DNA of 64,000 nucleotides from Rathayibacter sp. SD072 (GCF_017355185.1 NZ_JADILJ010000014.1:1-64000); one strand, 5' to 3'; positions 15,865 to 23,916 are shown, counted from the first letter of the stretch. The notes: a model not told the origin generated them from the sequence alone. Numbers and translations: made by a program.

Positions 15865-16902
15865 ATGACGAGCAGCGGAGCCGTGGCGCGGAAGCCGACG
15901 ATGGCCCAGATCGCCGAGGCGGCCGGCACCAGCGTCCCCACGGTCTCGAAGGTGCTCAACGGCGGAACGGACGTCTCGGACGCGACCCGCAGCCGCGTGA
16001 TGGAGGCCGCGCACCGCCTCGGCTACCGGCGCGTCTCCAAGCTGCGTGCCGGGGGCGAGACCCGGCACGCCCCGCGCATCATCGACGTCGTCGTCGGGCA
16101 CCTCGACGGCACCTGGATCAGCCGAGTGCTGGCCGGCATCGAGGAGACGGCGGCCGCCTCCGGAGTCGATCTCGTGCTCACCGTGGCCCGCCGCGACAGC
16201 GACTGGATCAGCAGGCTCCTGCGCCGCCCGTCCCTCGGCGCGATCGTGGTGCTCGTCGACACCACCTCGGCGCAGCTGAACCTGCTGACCACCGCCGACA
16301 TCCCGGTCGTCGTGGTCGACCCGATCAGCCGCCCGCCGCTGGAGGTCGCGAGCATCGGAGCGACCAACTGGAACGGCGGCAGGATGGCCGCCGAGCACCT
16401 CCTCGCCCTCGGCCACCGCCGCTTCGCGATCATCGGCGGCACCCGCACCCACCTCTACAGCAGCGCCCGCATCGACGGCTTCACCAGCGCCCTGCGCGAG
16501 GCGGGCCTCGACGTGCCGCGCGACCGGATCCTGCACTGCGACTGGGACCGCCGCCGGGCCAGCGCCGCCGCGGCGACCCTCCTGGCCGCGTCCTCGCGCC
16601 CCTCCGCGGTGTTCGCCTGCTCCGACATCATGGGCCTCGGCGTGTACGACGCGGCCCAGGAGCTCGGCCTGGGGATCCCCGAGGACCTCAGCGTGGTCGG
16701 CTTCGACGACGTGCGCGAGTCGGCCTGGGCCGCTCCACCGATGACCACCGTGCACCAGCCGATCGCCGACATGGGCGCCGCGGCGTTCCGGATGCTCCTG
16801 CAGGCGCACCAGTCGGCCGTGCCTCTGTCGCCGAGCACCCGCGCGACGCGCATCGAGCTCGAGACGCGTCTGATCGAGCGGGCGTCGACCCGGCGGGTGT
16901 GA
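15865..16902 (+). CDS. LacI-family repressor of the ThuA/Gfo-Idh sugar operon
   Basis: Repressor of 345 residues with the helix-turn-helix 'MAQIAEAAGTSVPTVSKVLN' (13-32) and the hinge 'RSRVMEAAHRLGYRR'. A periplasmic-binding-protein-like effector domain follows ('FACSDIMGLGVYDAAQELG', 'VVGFDDVRESAWAAPPMTTV'). No Shine-Dalgarno is seen before the ATG. A TACGGT -10 element ends exactly 6 nt upstream, so the mRNA is probably leaderless. It is divergent from the operon at 9514-15703 and likely binds the TTGCGCAA sites between them. Confidence 0.93.
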   Translation: MTSSGAVARKPTMAQIAEAAGTSVPTVSKVLNGGTDVSDATRSRVMEAAHRLGYRRVSKLRAGGETRHAPRIIDVVVGHLDGTWISRVLAGIEETAAASGVDLVLTVARRDSDWISRLLRRPSLGAIVVLVDTTSAQLNLLTTADIPVVVVDPISRPPLEVASIGATNWNGGRMAAEHLLALGHRRFAIIGGTRTHLYSSARIDGFTSALREAGLDVPRDRILHCDWDRRRASAAAATLLAASSRPSAVFACSDIMGLGVYDAAQELGLGIPEDLSVVGFDDVRESAWAAPPMTTVHQPIADMGAAAFRMLLQAHQSAVPLSPSTRATRIELETRLIERASTRRV

Positions 16903-16914
16903 CGGGGCGCGACC

Positions 16915-17240
16915 GGACGTGATCCGGGGTCTGCGCGGGCTCCGTGGCCCGTTCCGCGCCGACTCGCGGGCGCCGGGCTCGTCCAGTGGTCGCGATCCGG
17001 GCTCTGCGGAAGCTCCGTGGCCCGTTCCGCGTCCAGTCGCGATCGACGGGTTCGTCCACTGGACGCGACCCGGGCTGTGGGCGGGCTCGGGGGCCGGTTC
17101 CGCGTCCAGTCGCGATCGGCGGGTTCGTCCAGTGGACGCGACCCGGGCTCTGCGCGGCCTCGGGGTCCGTTTCGCGTCGACTGGCGGTCGGCGGGCGTGA
17201 CGAGTGGTCGCGTTCCGGAGTGTGCGCGCCTCCGAAGCCC
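16915..17240. repeat. Tandem 73-bp repeat array, family 1 (about 4.4 units)
   Basis: Aligned unit starts (GA/T-CCCGG core) lie at 16921, 16994, 17067, 17140 and 17212, giving periods of 73, 73, 73 and 72. A unit contains CCCGTTCCGCGTCCAGTCGC and ends in a palindrome of the type GTCCACTGGAC. Its CGCGTCCA and TGGACGCG halves can pair within or between units. The array fills the 360-nt gap between the convergent LacI and ArsR genes; I see no gene in it. Confidence 0.88.
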
Positions 17241-17262
17241 GTCCTGCTCCGCTCCGGAGGAA

Positions 17263-17658
17263 TCAGCTCGTGGCGCGGGCGGGCCTCGCGTGCTCCCCGT
17301 GGGCGTGGTCCGCCGAGGCGAGGCGGTGGTGGCGGGGCGAGGAGTCGACCGAGTGCTCGGCCTGGGAGATCGCGTCGGTCACCAGCTGCCGGGCGTGCTC
17401 GTCGACGAGCCGGTAGAAGACGCGGGTGCCGTCGTGGCGGGTGGTGACCATGCGGGCCAGGCGGAGCTTCGCGAGGTGCTGCGACACGGCGGTCGGCGAC
17501 TTGTCGACCAGCGCCGCGAGCTCGGTGACCGAGCGCTCGCCGTCGCGCAGCGCGAGGATGATGCGCACGCGGGTGGCGTCGGCGAGCATCGCGAACACCT
17601 CGACGGCGAGTTCGACGTACTGGCTGTCGTGGTCGGCCGGGGTGCGGTCTTCGTCCAT
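17263..17658 (-). CDS. ArsR/SmtB-family metal-responsive repressor
   Basis: Repressor of 131 residues. The winged helix includes 'SVTELAALVDKSPTAVSQHLAKLRLARMV' (seen in part). The C-terminal alpha-5 region 'DEHARQLVTDAISQAEH' places Asp86, His88, Gln99 and His102 at the spacing of the CzrA zinc site (D84, H86, H97, H100). One ligand is therefore Gln instead of His. A histidine-rich tail (HHRLASADHAHGEH) could add ligands as in NmtR-type sensors. It is divergent from an MFS exporter and next to a P1B-4 metal ATPase. It probably senses Zn, Co or Ni; which one is uncertain. Confidence 0.88.
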   Translation of the reverse strand: MDEDRTPADHDSQYVELAVEVFAMLADATRVRIILALRDGERSVTELAALVDKSPTAVSQHLAKLRLARMVTTRHDGTRVFYRLVDEHARQLVTDAISQAEHSVDSSPRHHRLASADHAHGEHARPARATS

Positions 17659-17708
17659 GCGCCGATCCTTTCACGGGCGTCGCGTCGGAGCGGGTCGGGG
17701 CACTCAAA

Positions 17709-17728
17709 ACCTGCACGCCTGCGCAGGT
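17709..17728. promoter_or_regulatory. Candidate ArsR operator at the MFS promoter
   Basis: ACCTGC-N8-GCAGGT forms a 20-bp imperfect palindrome in the gap between the ArsR gene and the divergent MFS gene. It is followed directly by TATAGG, a possible -10 element for the MFS gene. Position and symmetry fit an ArsR-type operator. Confidence 0.5.
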
Positions 17729-17762
17729 ATAGGGTGAAGGCGTCCGATGTCAGGAGTCCTCC

Positions 17763-19019
17763 GTGCTGTCCGTCCTGCGCTCCCGCGCCTACCGCTCGCT
17801 GTTCGCCGCGCAGGCGATCGCGCTGATCGGCACCGGCCTGCTGACCGTCGCGCTGGGCCTCCTCGCCTACGACCTGGCCGGCGCGCAGGCGGGAGCGGTC
17901 CTCGGCACGGCGCTGACGATCAAGATGGTCGCCTACGTCGGGGTCGCTCCCGTGATCGCGGCGCTCGTGCACCGGCTGCCGAAGAAGGTCGTCCTCGTCG
18001 GCGCCGACCTGATCCGCGCCGCCGTCGCCCTGTCGCTGCCGTTCCTGACGGACGTGTGGCAGATCTACATCCTCGTGTTCGTCCTCCAGGCCGCGTCCGC
18101 GACGTTCACGCCCGCGTTCCAGTCGCTCATCCCGGTGGTGCTCCGGGATGAGCGCGAGTACACGAAGGCGCTCTCCCTCTCGCGTCTCGCCTACGACCTC
18201 GAGGCGCTGGTCAGCCCGATCCTCGCGGCGGTCCTGCTGACGGTGATCAGCTCCAGCAGCCTCTTCCTGGGCACCGTCATCGGATTCCTCTGCTCCGCGA
18301 TCCTCGTCCTGACCACACCGCTCCCCAGCCGCCCCGAGGTCGCCGCCCCCGGGAACCTGTGGCAGCGCACCACCGCGGGGGTGCGCGTGTTCGCCCGCAC
18401 CCCGTCGCTGCGCTTCCTGATGGGACTGAACCTGACCGTCGGCGCCGCGACCGCCCTCGTGCTGGTCGACACCGTCGTCTACGCCCGCGACGTGTTCGCG
18501 CTCGACGACTCCAGCCTCGCGCTCGCGCTCGCCTGCTACGGCGGCGGCTCCCTCCTCGTCGCTCTCAACGTCCCGCGGCTGATCGAGCGGTACGGCGATC
18601 GGAGGGTCATGCTCGGCGGCAGCGACTTCGCGCTCACCGGCCTCACCCTTGCCGTCGCGATGACCCTCCTGTCCGCGATGTGGGCGGGCGCCTGGTGGCT
18701 GCTGCTGGCGACCTGGGCGGTCCTCGGCGCGGGGAACTCGCTGATCGGCACTCCGTCGTCGCGGCTGCTGATGCGGGCGGCGACGGAGCAGAACCGCAGC
18801 GCGGTCTACACCGCGCAGTTCTCCCTCTCCCACGCCTGCTTCCTGATCACCTACCCGCTCGCCGGATGGATCGGCGCCGTCAGCCTGACCGCCGCCGCGG
18901 TCGCGCTCCTGGCTCTCGCCCTGGTCGGCGCCGTCCTCGCCCGCCGCTCCTGGCCCGCCCGGCTGCCGACGGAGCAGGCCGCCGCGCTGCAGCCGACCCC
19001 TGCGCGGAGCAGGCCGTGA
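17763..19019 (+). CDS. MFS transporter (EntS-like fold), probable metal-linked exporter
   Basis: Membrane transporter of 418 residues with about 12 hydrophobic segments. It begins at a GTG with CAGGAG upstream, and its N-terminal 'RSRAYRSLFAAQAIALIGTGLLTVALGLLAYDL' pattern (seen in part) is typical of the MFS_3 group. Located between a metal-sensing ArsR repressor and a DUF305 protein, with a P1B-4 ATPase downstream, it probably exports a metal or metal complex. The family also includes siderophore and drug exporters, so the substrate is inferred from context only. The stop overlaps the next start by GTGA. Confidence 0.88.
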   Translation: MLSVLRSRAYRSLFAAQAIALIGTGLLTVALGLLAYDLAGAQAGAVLGTALTIKMVAYVGVAPVIAALVHRLPKKVVLVGADLIRAAVALSLPFLTDVWQIYILVFVLQAASATFTPAFQSLIPVVLRDEREYTKALSLSRLAYDLEALVSPILAAVLLTVISSSSLFLGTVIGFLCSAILVLTTPLPSRPEVAAPGNLWQRTTAGVRVFARTPSLRFLMGLNLTVGAATALVLVDTVVYARDVFALDDSSLALALACYGGGSLLVALNVPRLIERYGDRRVMLGGSDFALTGLTLAVAMTLLSAMWAGAWWLLLATWAVLGAGNSLIGTPSSRLLMRAATEQNRSAVYTAQFSLSHACFLITYPLAGWIGAVSLTAAAVALLALALVGAVLARRSWPARLPTEQAAALQPTPARSRP

Positions 19020-19681
19020 CCGCCGTCGCGCAGACCAGCGCGGCGCGCAGGCTGCGAGCAGCACTGGTCCTGGGAGTCGCGATCCTCGTCGGCATCCTGA
19101 TCGGACTCCTGATCACGGGCGGACCGTGGTCGCCCCGCCCCGTCGGCGGATCCAGCGCCGAGGCCGGCTTCGCCCGCGACATGCAGACCCACCACCTGCA
19201 GGGCGCCGAGATGGCGTTGCTGATCCGCGACCGGACCCAGGATGAGGAGGTGCGGTACCTGGCGACCGATCTGCTCCTCACCCAGCAGCAGCAGTCCGGG
19301 CAGCTGTTCGGCTGGCTCACCGGCTGGGGCCTCCCGCAGGCCTCCACCGGAGAGGCCGTGGAATGGATGACCGCACCCCTGGAGGGCGGCGGTCACGACC
19401 AGATGCCCGACCACGGCACGAGCGCGGGCGGATCGGTGCTCATGCCGGGGCTGGTGACGCCCGCGCAGATCGCCGAGCTCACCGCCGCGACCGGAGCCGA
19501 CGCCGACGCGCTGTTCTTGGAGCTGATGATCACCCACCACGAGGGCGCCCTGACGATGTCGGAGGCCGTACTCGAGCGCGGGGAGGACCCGATGGTCCTC
19601 ACCTTCGCCGACGTGATCTCCACCTCGCAGCGGCGTGAGATCGCGCAGATGCGCGACATGCTCGCCGCCCGCCGCTCCTGA
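19016..19681 (+). CDS. DUF305 family membrane-anchored protein
   Basis: Protein of 221 residues with one N-terminal membrane anchor (about 13-35) and an extracytoplasmic four-helix, ferritin-like DUF305 domain. The paired histidine motifs 'FARDMQTHHLQGAEMA' and 'LMITHHEGALTMSEAV' mark the two halves. DUF305 proteins often accompany metal-efflux genes, but no reaction is established. The GTG start overlaps the stop of the MFS gene, so the two are co-translated. A binding role for exported metal is an inference. Confidence 0.88.
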   Translation: MTAVAQTSAARRLRAALVLGVAILVGILIGLLITGGPWSPRPVGGSSAEAGFARDMQTHHLQGAEMALLIRDRTQDEEVRYLATDLLLTQQQQSGQLFGWLTGWGLPQASTGEAVEWMTAPLEGGGHDQMPDHGTSAGGSVLMPGLVTPAQIAELTAATGADADALFLELMITHHEGALTMSEAVLERGEDPMVLTFADVISTSQRREIAQMRDMLAARRS

Positions 19682-19720
19682 CTTGTCCTGCTGTCGGTCC
19701 TGCGAGGAGCGGGTGCGGCG

Positions 19721-21619
19721 TCACCGCCAGGCGCTGCGGCGCAGCAGTCGGAGCCCGTTCAGCGCGACGATCACCGTGGAGCCCTCGTGGCCGGCGACCG
19801 CCAGCGGCAGGGGGAGCGTCGCGATCAGATCCCAGGTCACCAGGACGGTGATGAAGGTGCCCGCGATGATCAGATTCGCGACCACGTAGCGGTGCGCGCG
19901 GCGCGAGAGGGCGATCACCTTCGGGATCACGGTCAGATCGTCCCGGATGATCACCGCGTCGGCGGTGTCCAAGGCGAGGTCGGATCCGTGGCGGCCCATC
20001 GCGACGCCCGTGCTCGCCGAGGCGAGGGCGGGCGCGTCGTTGACGCCGTCGCCGACGAGCAGGACCGGGATGCCGCGCTCCTCGAGCTCGCGCACCGTCG
20101 CGGCCTTGTCGGCGGGCAGCAGCCGTGCGCGCACCTCGGCGATGCCGGTGCGGCCGGCGATGTCCGCGGCCGTGCGCTCGTTGTCCCCGGTCAGCAGATG
20201 CACGGGCTCGCTCGTCAGTGCGGCGGTCTGCGCGACGGCGCTCGCCGCGTCCGGGCGCAGGGCGTCCTCGAGCGTCACCGTGCCCACCGTCGCCCCGTCG
20301 ACGACGACGTCCACGACCGTCCCCAGGATCTCCGGGTGCTCCGCCGACTGCACGACGCGCACCGGAACTCCGTCGACGACGCCCTCGACGCCCCGGCCGG
20401 GCAGCGCCCGGAAGTCCGCGGCGGGGGGGACGCCCGGTCCGGCCGCGCGGACGAGCGCCCGCCCGAGAGGATGCTCGCTGTGCTGCTCGACGGCGGCGGC
20501 CCACCGCAGCACCTCCGCCTCCGAGACGCCGGGGGTGGGCGAGACGCGGCGCACGACGGGCGCGCCCTCGGTGAGGGTGCCCGTCTTGTCGAACGCGACG
20601 AGCCGGGTGCGGCCGAGGCGCTCCATGACGGTCGCCGACTTCACGAGCACGCCGTGACGGCCCGCGTTCGCGATCGCGGCGAGCAGCGGAGGCATCGTCG
20701 ACAGCACCACCGCGCAGGGGGAGGCGACGATCATGAAGGTGATCGCCCGCAGCAGCGCGTCGCGGAAGTCGTCGCCCAGCGCCAGCGGCAGTGCGAAGAC
20801 GAGCAGCGTCGCCGCGACCACGCCGAGGGAGTAGCGCTGCTCCACCTTCTCGATGAACATCTGCCGCGACGACTTCGTCTCGGACGCCTCCGCCACCAGC
20901 GTCACCACGCGGGCGATCACGGAGTCGCCCGCCGCGCGCTCGATCCGGACCGAGAGGGCGCCCGTGCCGTTCACGGTTCCCGACAGCACCGGATCACCGG
21001 GACGCCGGCGCACCGGTACCGATTCTCCGGTCATGGCGGCCTGGTCGACCTCGCTGACCCCGTCGACCACGACACCGTCGCCGCCGATTCGCTCGCCCGG
21101 GCGCACGAGGATCAGGTCGCCGACGACGAGCTGAGCGGTGGGGACGGTCTCGACGTCGTCGCCGTCGTCCGTCCGGAGCAGCCGGGTCGCCCGCTCCGGC
21201 GCGAGCGTGAGCAGGCTCGACACCGAGTCGGCCGTGCGCTGGGTCACGAGGGCCTCGAGCGCGCCGCTGGTCGCGAAGATCACGATGAGCAGCGCCCCGT
21301 CGAACACCTGGCCGATGGAGGCGGCGGCGAGCGCGGCGACGATCATCAGCAGATCGACGTCGAGCACCTTCTCGCGGAGCGCGGTGAGGCCGGCCCACGC
21401 CGGCTCCCATCCGCCCGCGATGTAGCAGGCGAGGTACAGCGTCCACCACACCGGCGCCGGGAGCCCTGCCAGCTGCAGCGGCCAGGCGACGAGGAACAGC
21501 AGCAGCGCGAGGGCCGCCCAGCGCACCTCCGGGAGTCGCGCGCCGGTGACGAGGATCGACGGCGGCTTCGCGAGCACGCGACCGCCCTCGCGCACCCGGG
21601 CCTCAGTGACCGCGCTCAT
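19721..21619 (-). CDS. P1B-4-type heavy-metal-transporting P-type ATPase
   Basis: ATP-driven metal exporter of 632 residues. The actuator TGES (197-200), membrane metal site SPC (300-302), phosphorylation motif DKTGT (344-348), 'LLTGDN' and 'GDGVNDAPAL' are intact. The last membrane segment carries HEGST instead of other subgroup motifs. SPC plus HEG[GS]T defines the P1B-4 subgroup (CoaT/CtpD-like; Co, Fe, Zn or Ni). There is no N-terminal metal-binding domain, as is usual for this subgroup. The ATG overlaps a possible small upstream frame by ATGA. It is convergent with the DUF305 gene. Confidence 0.95.
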   Translation of the reverse strand: MSAVTEARVREGGRVLAKPPSILVTGARLPEVRWAALALLLFLVAWPLQLAGLPAPVWWTLYLACYIAGGWEPAWAGLTALREKVLDVDLLMIVAALAAASIGQVFDGALLIVIFATSGALEALVTQRTADSVSSLLTLAPERATRLLRTDDGDDVETVPTAQLVVGDLILVRPGERIGGDGVVVDGVSEVDQAAMTGESVPVRRRPGDPVLSGTVNGTGALSVRIERAAGDSVIARVVTLVAEASETKSSRQMFIEKVEQRYSLGVVAATLLVFALPLALGDDFRDALLRAITFMIVASPCAVVLSTMPPLLAAIANAGRHGVLVKSATVMERLGRTRLVAFDKTGTLTEGAPVVRRVSPTPGVSEAEVLRWAAAVEQHSEHPLGRALVRAAGPGVPPAADFRALPGRGVEGVVDGVPVRVVQSAEHPEILGTVVDVVVDGATVGTVTLEDALRPDAASAVAQTAALTSEPVHLLTGDNERTAADIAGRTGIAEVRARLLPADKAATVRELEERGIPVLLVGDGVNDAPALASASTGVAMGRHGSDLALDTADAVIIRDDLTVIPKVIALSRRAHRYVVANLIIAGTFITVLVTWDLIATLPLPLAVAGHEGSTVIVALNGLRLLRRSAWR

Positions 21620-21798
21620 GCGGGGACCTCCGCGCGGCGGTGGTGGTGCGTGCCGGCCGGAGCGTGCTCGACCTGGAGGACGGCGCCGCGCACGGGCCGC
21701 ACCCGGGTCGGGTAGGGGAGCAGTGCGGACACCGCGCCGGCCGGCCCCGCGTGGACGCTCCGAGACGAGCAGGCCCCTGTCCGCGTATCTACATACAT
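21616..21798 (-). CDS. Possible small protein upstream of the metal ATPase
   Basis: A 60-residue frame starting at ATG 21798 and ending in an ATGA overlap with the ATPase start. It contains 'GTHHHRRAEVPA' at the C-terminus and one Cys, so metal binding is conceivable. No family is recognised. The overlap and the absence of another feature between the promoter region and the ATPase support translation, but composition alone cannot prove it. It may serve only as a leader that couples translation. Confidence 0.4.
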   Translation of the reverse strand: MYVDTRTGACSSRSVHAGPAGAVSALLPYPTRVRPVRGAVLQVEHAPAGTHHHRRAEVPA

Positions 21799-21854
21799 GC
21801 GCAGATTCTCGCACGGAGTCACGGCGACGGGCAGTGTCGCCGGGGGCACGGCAA

Positions 21855-21888
21855 GGGCCCCGCGAGTGGGGGGACTCGAGCGGGGCCC
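21855..21888 (-). terminator. Strong G+C-rich hairpin upstream of the metal ATPase unit
   Basis: GGGCCCCGC pairs with GCGGGGCCC, and an inner GAGT/ACTC pair extends the stem. It lies between the end of the minus-strand gene at 22157 and the start at 21798, so it probably ends transcription coming from the right. Confidence 0.5.
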
Positions 21889-21984
21889 AGGGCCCGCGAG
21901 GGGAACGCGATGCCGTCCATGAGTGTATGCGCAGGAAGCGGGGCTCGGCGAGGAGGACGGCCGTCACGCCCCCTCTGCGAGTCG

Positions 21985-22110
21985 TCGCGTTCCGGGCTTC
22001 AGGCGCGAGTCGGAGCCCGATCCGCGTCCTCTCGCGGGCGGCGGCGACGAGGGAGGGACGCGTTCCGGGGTCTGCAGGGGAGTCGGACCCCGTTCCGCAT
22101 CGGATCGCAG
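21985..22110. repeat. 73-bp-period intergenic repeat, family 1 (about 1.7 units)
   Basis: GTTCCGGG cores lie at 21989 and 22062, exactly 73 bp apart, each followed by the CCG(A/T)TCCGC segment found in the other arrays. It lies between two minus-strand genes (21798 and 22157). The rest of this roughly 360-nt gap holds the hairpin at 21855-21888. Confidence 0.75.
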
Positions 22111-22156
22111 AGGGCCACCCGTGCGCGGCGGTGTCACCCGTCCGCGCTCCGCGCCC

Positions 22157-22537
22157 TCAGACGAGGATCGCCAGTGCCGTCGAGGCGATCCCGAGCACGA
22201 CACCCGCAGCGACGAGGATCAGCCCGGTGAACCGCAGGGCCCGCACCGCGTCGCTCCAGCGGTGCACGCGGATCCGCTCCGGATCCTCCTCGCGGTAGTA
22301 CACCTCGCGCTGATCGGACTCGAGCGGAGCGAGAGGATCGTCGGCGACGAGGGGTCGCGACCGCACCTCGCCGGCGCGCGACACCCAATGCAGGGCGCGG
22401 GGCGGTCCCTCCTCGAGGTACGCGGTCGTCGGCCACCAGCGGCCGTCGACCAGCAGCGCGACGAAGGCCGCGAGCAGGAACAGCACGCCGAGGGGGAGCG
22501 CGACGAGGGAGAGCGCCTCGAGGATCGTCTCCAGCAT
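22157..22537 (-). CDS. Two-helix membrane protein of unknown function
   Basis: Protein of 126 residues with one hydrophobic segment at each end (about 10-31 and 103-126) and a charged middle part ('ESDQREVYYREEDPERIRVHRW'). The ATG at 22537 has GGAGAGG upstream. The arrangement puts both ends in the membrane with a soluble loop between them. I do not recognise the family. It lies downstream of the CobW-like gene, separated by 80 nt. Confidence 0.75.
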   Translation of the reverse strand: MLETILEALSLVALPLGVLFLLAAFVALLVDGRWWPTTAYLEEGPPRALHWVSRAGEVRSRPLVADDPLAPLESDQREVYYREEDPERIRVHRWSDAVRALRFTGLILVAAGVVLGIASTALAILV

Positions 22538-22617
22538 GCGCCGCCTCTCCGTCCCGGTCCGATCTCGAGGGTACCGAGGGCGCGGGGGTCCTGGCCGGGA
22601 AGTCGTCGGCCCGGCCG

Positions 22618-23688
22618 TCAGTGCTGGTGCTCGTCCTCCCAGCGGGGGAACGGGTCGTCGAGGGAGTCCCAGAGCGCGGGCCCGGCGAGGAGCTCGTCCG
22701 AGGTGAGCAGGCAGCCGTGCAGCACGCGGTCCAGCTCGCCGACGTCGAGGTCGCAGCCGAAGAACACGAGCTCCTGCCCGAGGGGCGCGTCGGCGTCCCA
22801 GCTGCGGATCGACGTCGGATCGAGGGCCAGGACGTCGCCGGCGATCGACCAGGACGCCACGCGGTCGGCGCGGCTCGCCAAGCGCGCGAGACCGCGCGAG
22901 CGGAGGATCCGCCCGACCCGCGAGGCGACGAAGTCGGAGGAGACGGCGGCGTTCAGCCGCTCGGGGTGGAAGGGCAGGGGCTCGCGGAAGACGTGGGTGG
23001 TCACCGATCCCGTCTCCGTCGCAGCGACGCCGCGGAGCGCGCGCTGCCAGCCGAGGTCCGACGCCAGGCGGTGCGCACGCTGCGGCGTGAGGTTCGCGCG
23101 CCGCCGGCGGTACTGGTCGAGCTCGTCGACCCGGAGGACGTCGGCCCCCGGCGACAGCGCCGCGAGGAGGTCGCGGGCCTGCGCGGCTGCGTCTCCGTTC
23201 GTTCCGCGGTCGTCGGTGAGGACCACGAGGGTCGCGAACTCGAGCCTGCCCGCGAGCGTCTCGGCCGCGTCCCACTCGTGCGGGCTCTGCGGAGCGCGCT
23301 CGCCGGAGGGGGTGCCGAGCAGCACTCGGGACACCTCCGCGACCGAGGTGACCGCGACCACGTCGAGGACGCCGATCCGGGTGTCGCCCGGGTGCCTCCT
23401 CCGCAGGAGGTGCTCGAGGACGAGGGCGACCTCCATCGGGTCGGCCGCCGGGTCGAGTGCGACGACCGTCACTCCGCTCTCGCCGTCATCGGCCTGTCGA
23501 GCGAGCTCGGCGGCGAGCCCGACGGCGAACTCGCCGCTGTCGGACTCCGGGACATCGAGCACGAAGCTCTCGACGGCCGCCGCGCCGGACAGCCGTTTCG
23601 CGATCCTCGCGCTGTCGCGGGTGTCGGAGGCGCTGACCAGCGTCACGGCGAGAGCGGGCGGGCGGTGCGTCGGGAACGAGGACTCCAT
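22618..23688 (-). CDS. CobW/ZNG-like protein with degenerate GTPase domain, Zur-regulated
   Basis: Protein of 356 residues. The C-terminal CobW_C domain is clear: '[15 protein letters not shown]', '[22 protein letters not shown]', '[18 protein letters not shown]' and '[24 protein letters not shown]'. The N-terminal part has lost the Walker A loop; '[19 protein letters not shown]' stands where GxxGxGKT is expected. Family members deliver zinc to client enzymes during starvation, using GTP. This one may be a GTP-independent variant. A TAGAGT -10 ends 8 nt before the ATG, overlapped by the Zur-like box 23701-23715, so it is likely expressed when zinc is low. Confidence 0.85.
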   Translation of the reverse strand: MESSFPTHRPPALAVTLVSASDTRDSARIAKRLSGAAAVESFVLDVPESDSGEFAVGLAAELARQADDGESGVTVVALDPAADPMEVALVLEHLLRRRHPGDTRIGVLDVVAVTSVAEVSRVLLGTPSGERAPQSPHEWDAAETLAGRLEFATLVVLTDDRGTNGDAAAQARDLLAALSPGADVLRVDELDQYRRRRANLTPQRAHRLASDLGWQRALRGVAATETGSVTTHVFREPLPFHPERLNAAVSSDFVASRVGRILRSRGLARLASRADRVASWSIAGDVLALDPTSIRSWDADAPLGQELVFFGCDLDVGELDRVLHGCLLTSDELLAGPALWDSLDDPFPRWEDEHQH

Positions 23689-23700
23689 GGTCCGCTACTC

Positions 23701-23715
23701 TAACGAGAATCGTTA
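23701..23715. promoter_or_regulatory. Zur-like box between the CobW-like gene and rpmJ
   Basis: TAACGAGAATCGTTA is a perfect palindrome with TAACGA/TCGTTA arms and a 3-nt centre. Read on the minus strand with its flank it matches the box at 25551-25571 (common pattern TTGATAAC-N2-TTCTC-N-TTA). It overlaps the -10 of the CobW-like gene and lies 20 nt upstream of rpmJ, so one site can control both genes. Confidence 0.75.
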
Positions 23716-23735
23716 TCAATAGGACAGGAGTACTC

Positions 23736-23858
23736 GTGAAGGTCCGCAACTCACTGAAGTCGATGAAGGGCATGCCGGGATCGCAGATCGTGCGCCGCCG
23801 CGGTCGGGTCTTCGTCATCAACAAGCTGAACCCGCGATTCAAGGCCCGCCAGGGCTGA
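23736..23858 (+). CDS. rpmJ: 50S ribosomal protein bL36, zinc-free paralogue
   Basis: Forty-residue ribosomal protein: it begins [15 protein letters not shown], continues [22 protein letters not shown] and lacks any cysteine. The usual bL36 has a C-x2-C...C-x4-H zinc ribbon; this 'C-minus' form replaces it when zinc is scarce, freeing zinc from ribosomes. GTG start with AGGAG 7 nt upstream. It is controlled by the Zur-like box 23701-23715 and followed by a strong terminator. Confidence 0.95.
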   Translation: MKVRNSLKSMKGMPGSQIVRRRGRVFVINKLNPRFKARQG

Positions 23859-23869
23859 GGCCGGGAACG

Positions 23870-23906
23870 ACGAAGGGCGCCGTCCCGGTCGGACGGCGCC
23901 CTTCGT
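23870..23906. terminator. Bidirectional terminator between rpmJ and the His-rich gene
   Basis: A perfect 16-bp stem (ACGAAGGGCGCCGTCC and its complement) with a CGGTC loop lies between two convergent genes. AA on one side and TT on the other suit both directions. Confidence 0.85.
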
Positions 23907-23916
23907 GCAGGACGGC

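Noticed and set aside
16915-17240. Possible CRISPR array or origin iterons
   Set aside because: The whole 73-bp unit is repeated without spacers, and there is no replication or cas gene nearby. It matches other intergenic copies better than any iteron layout.
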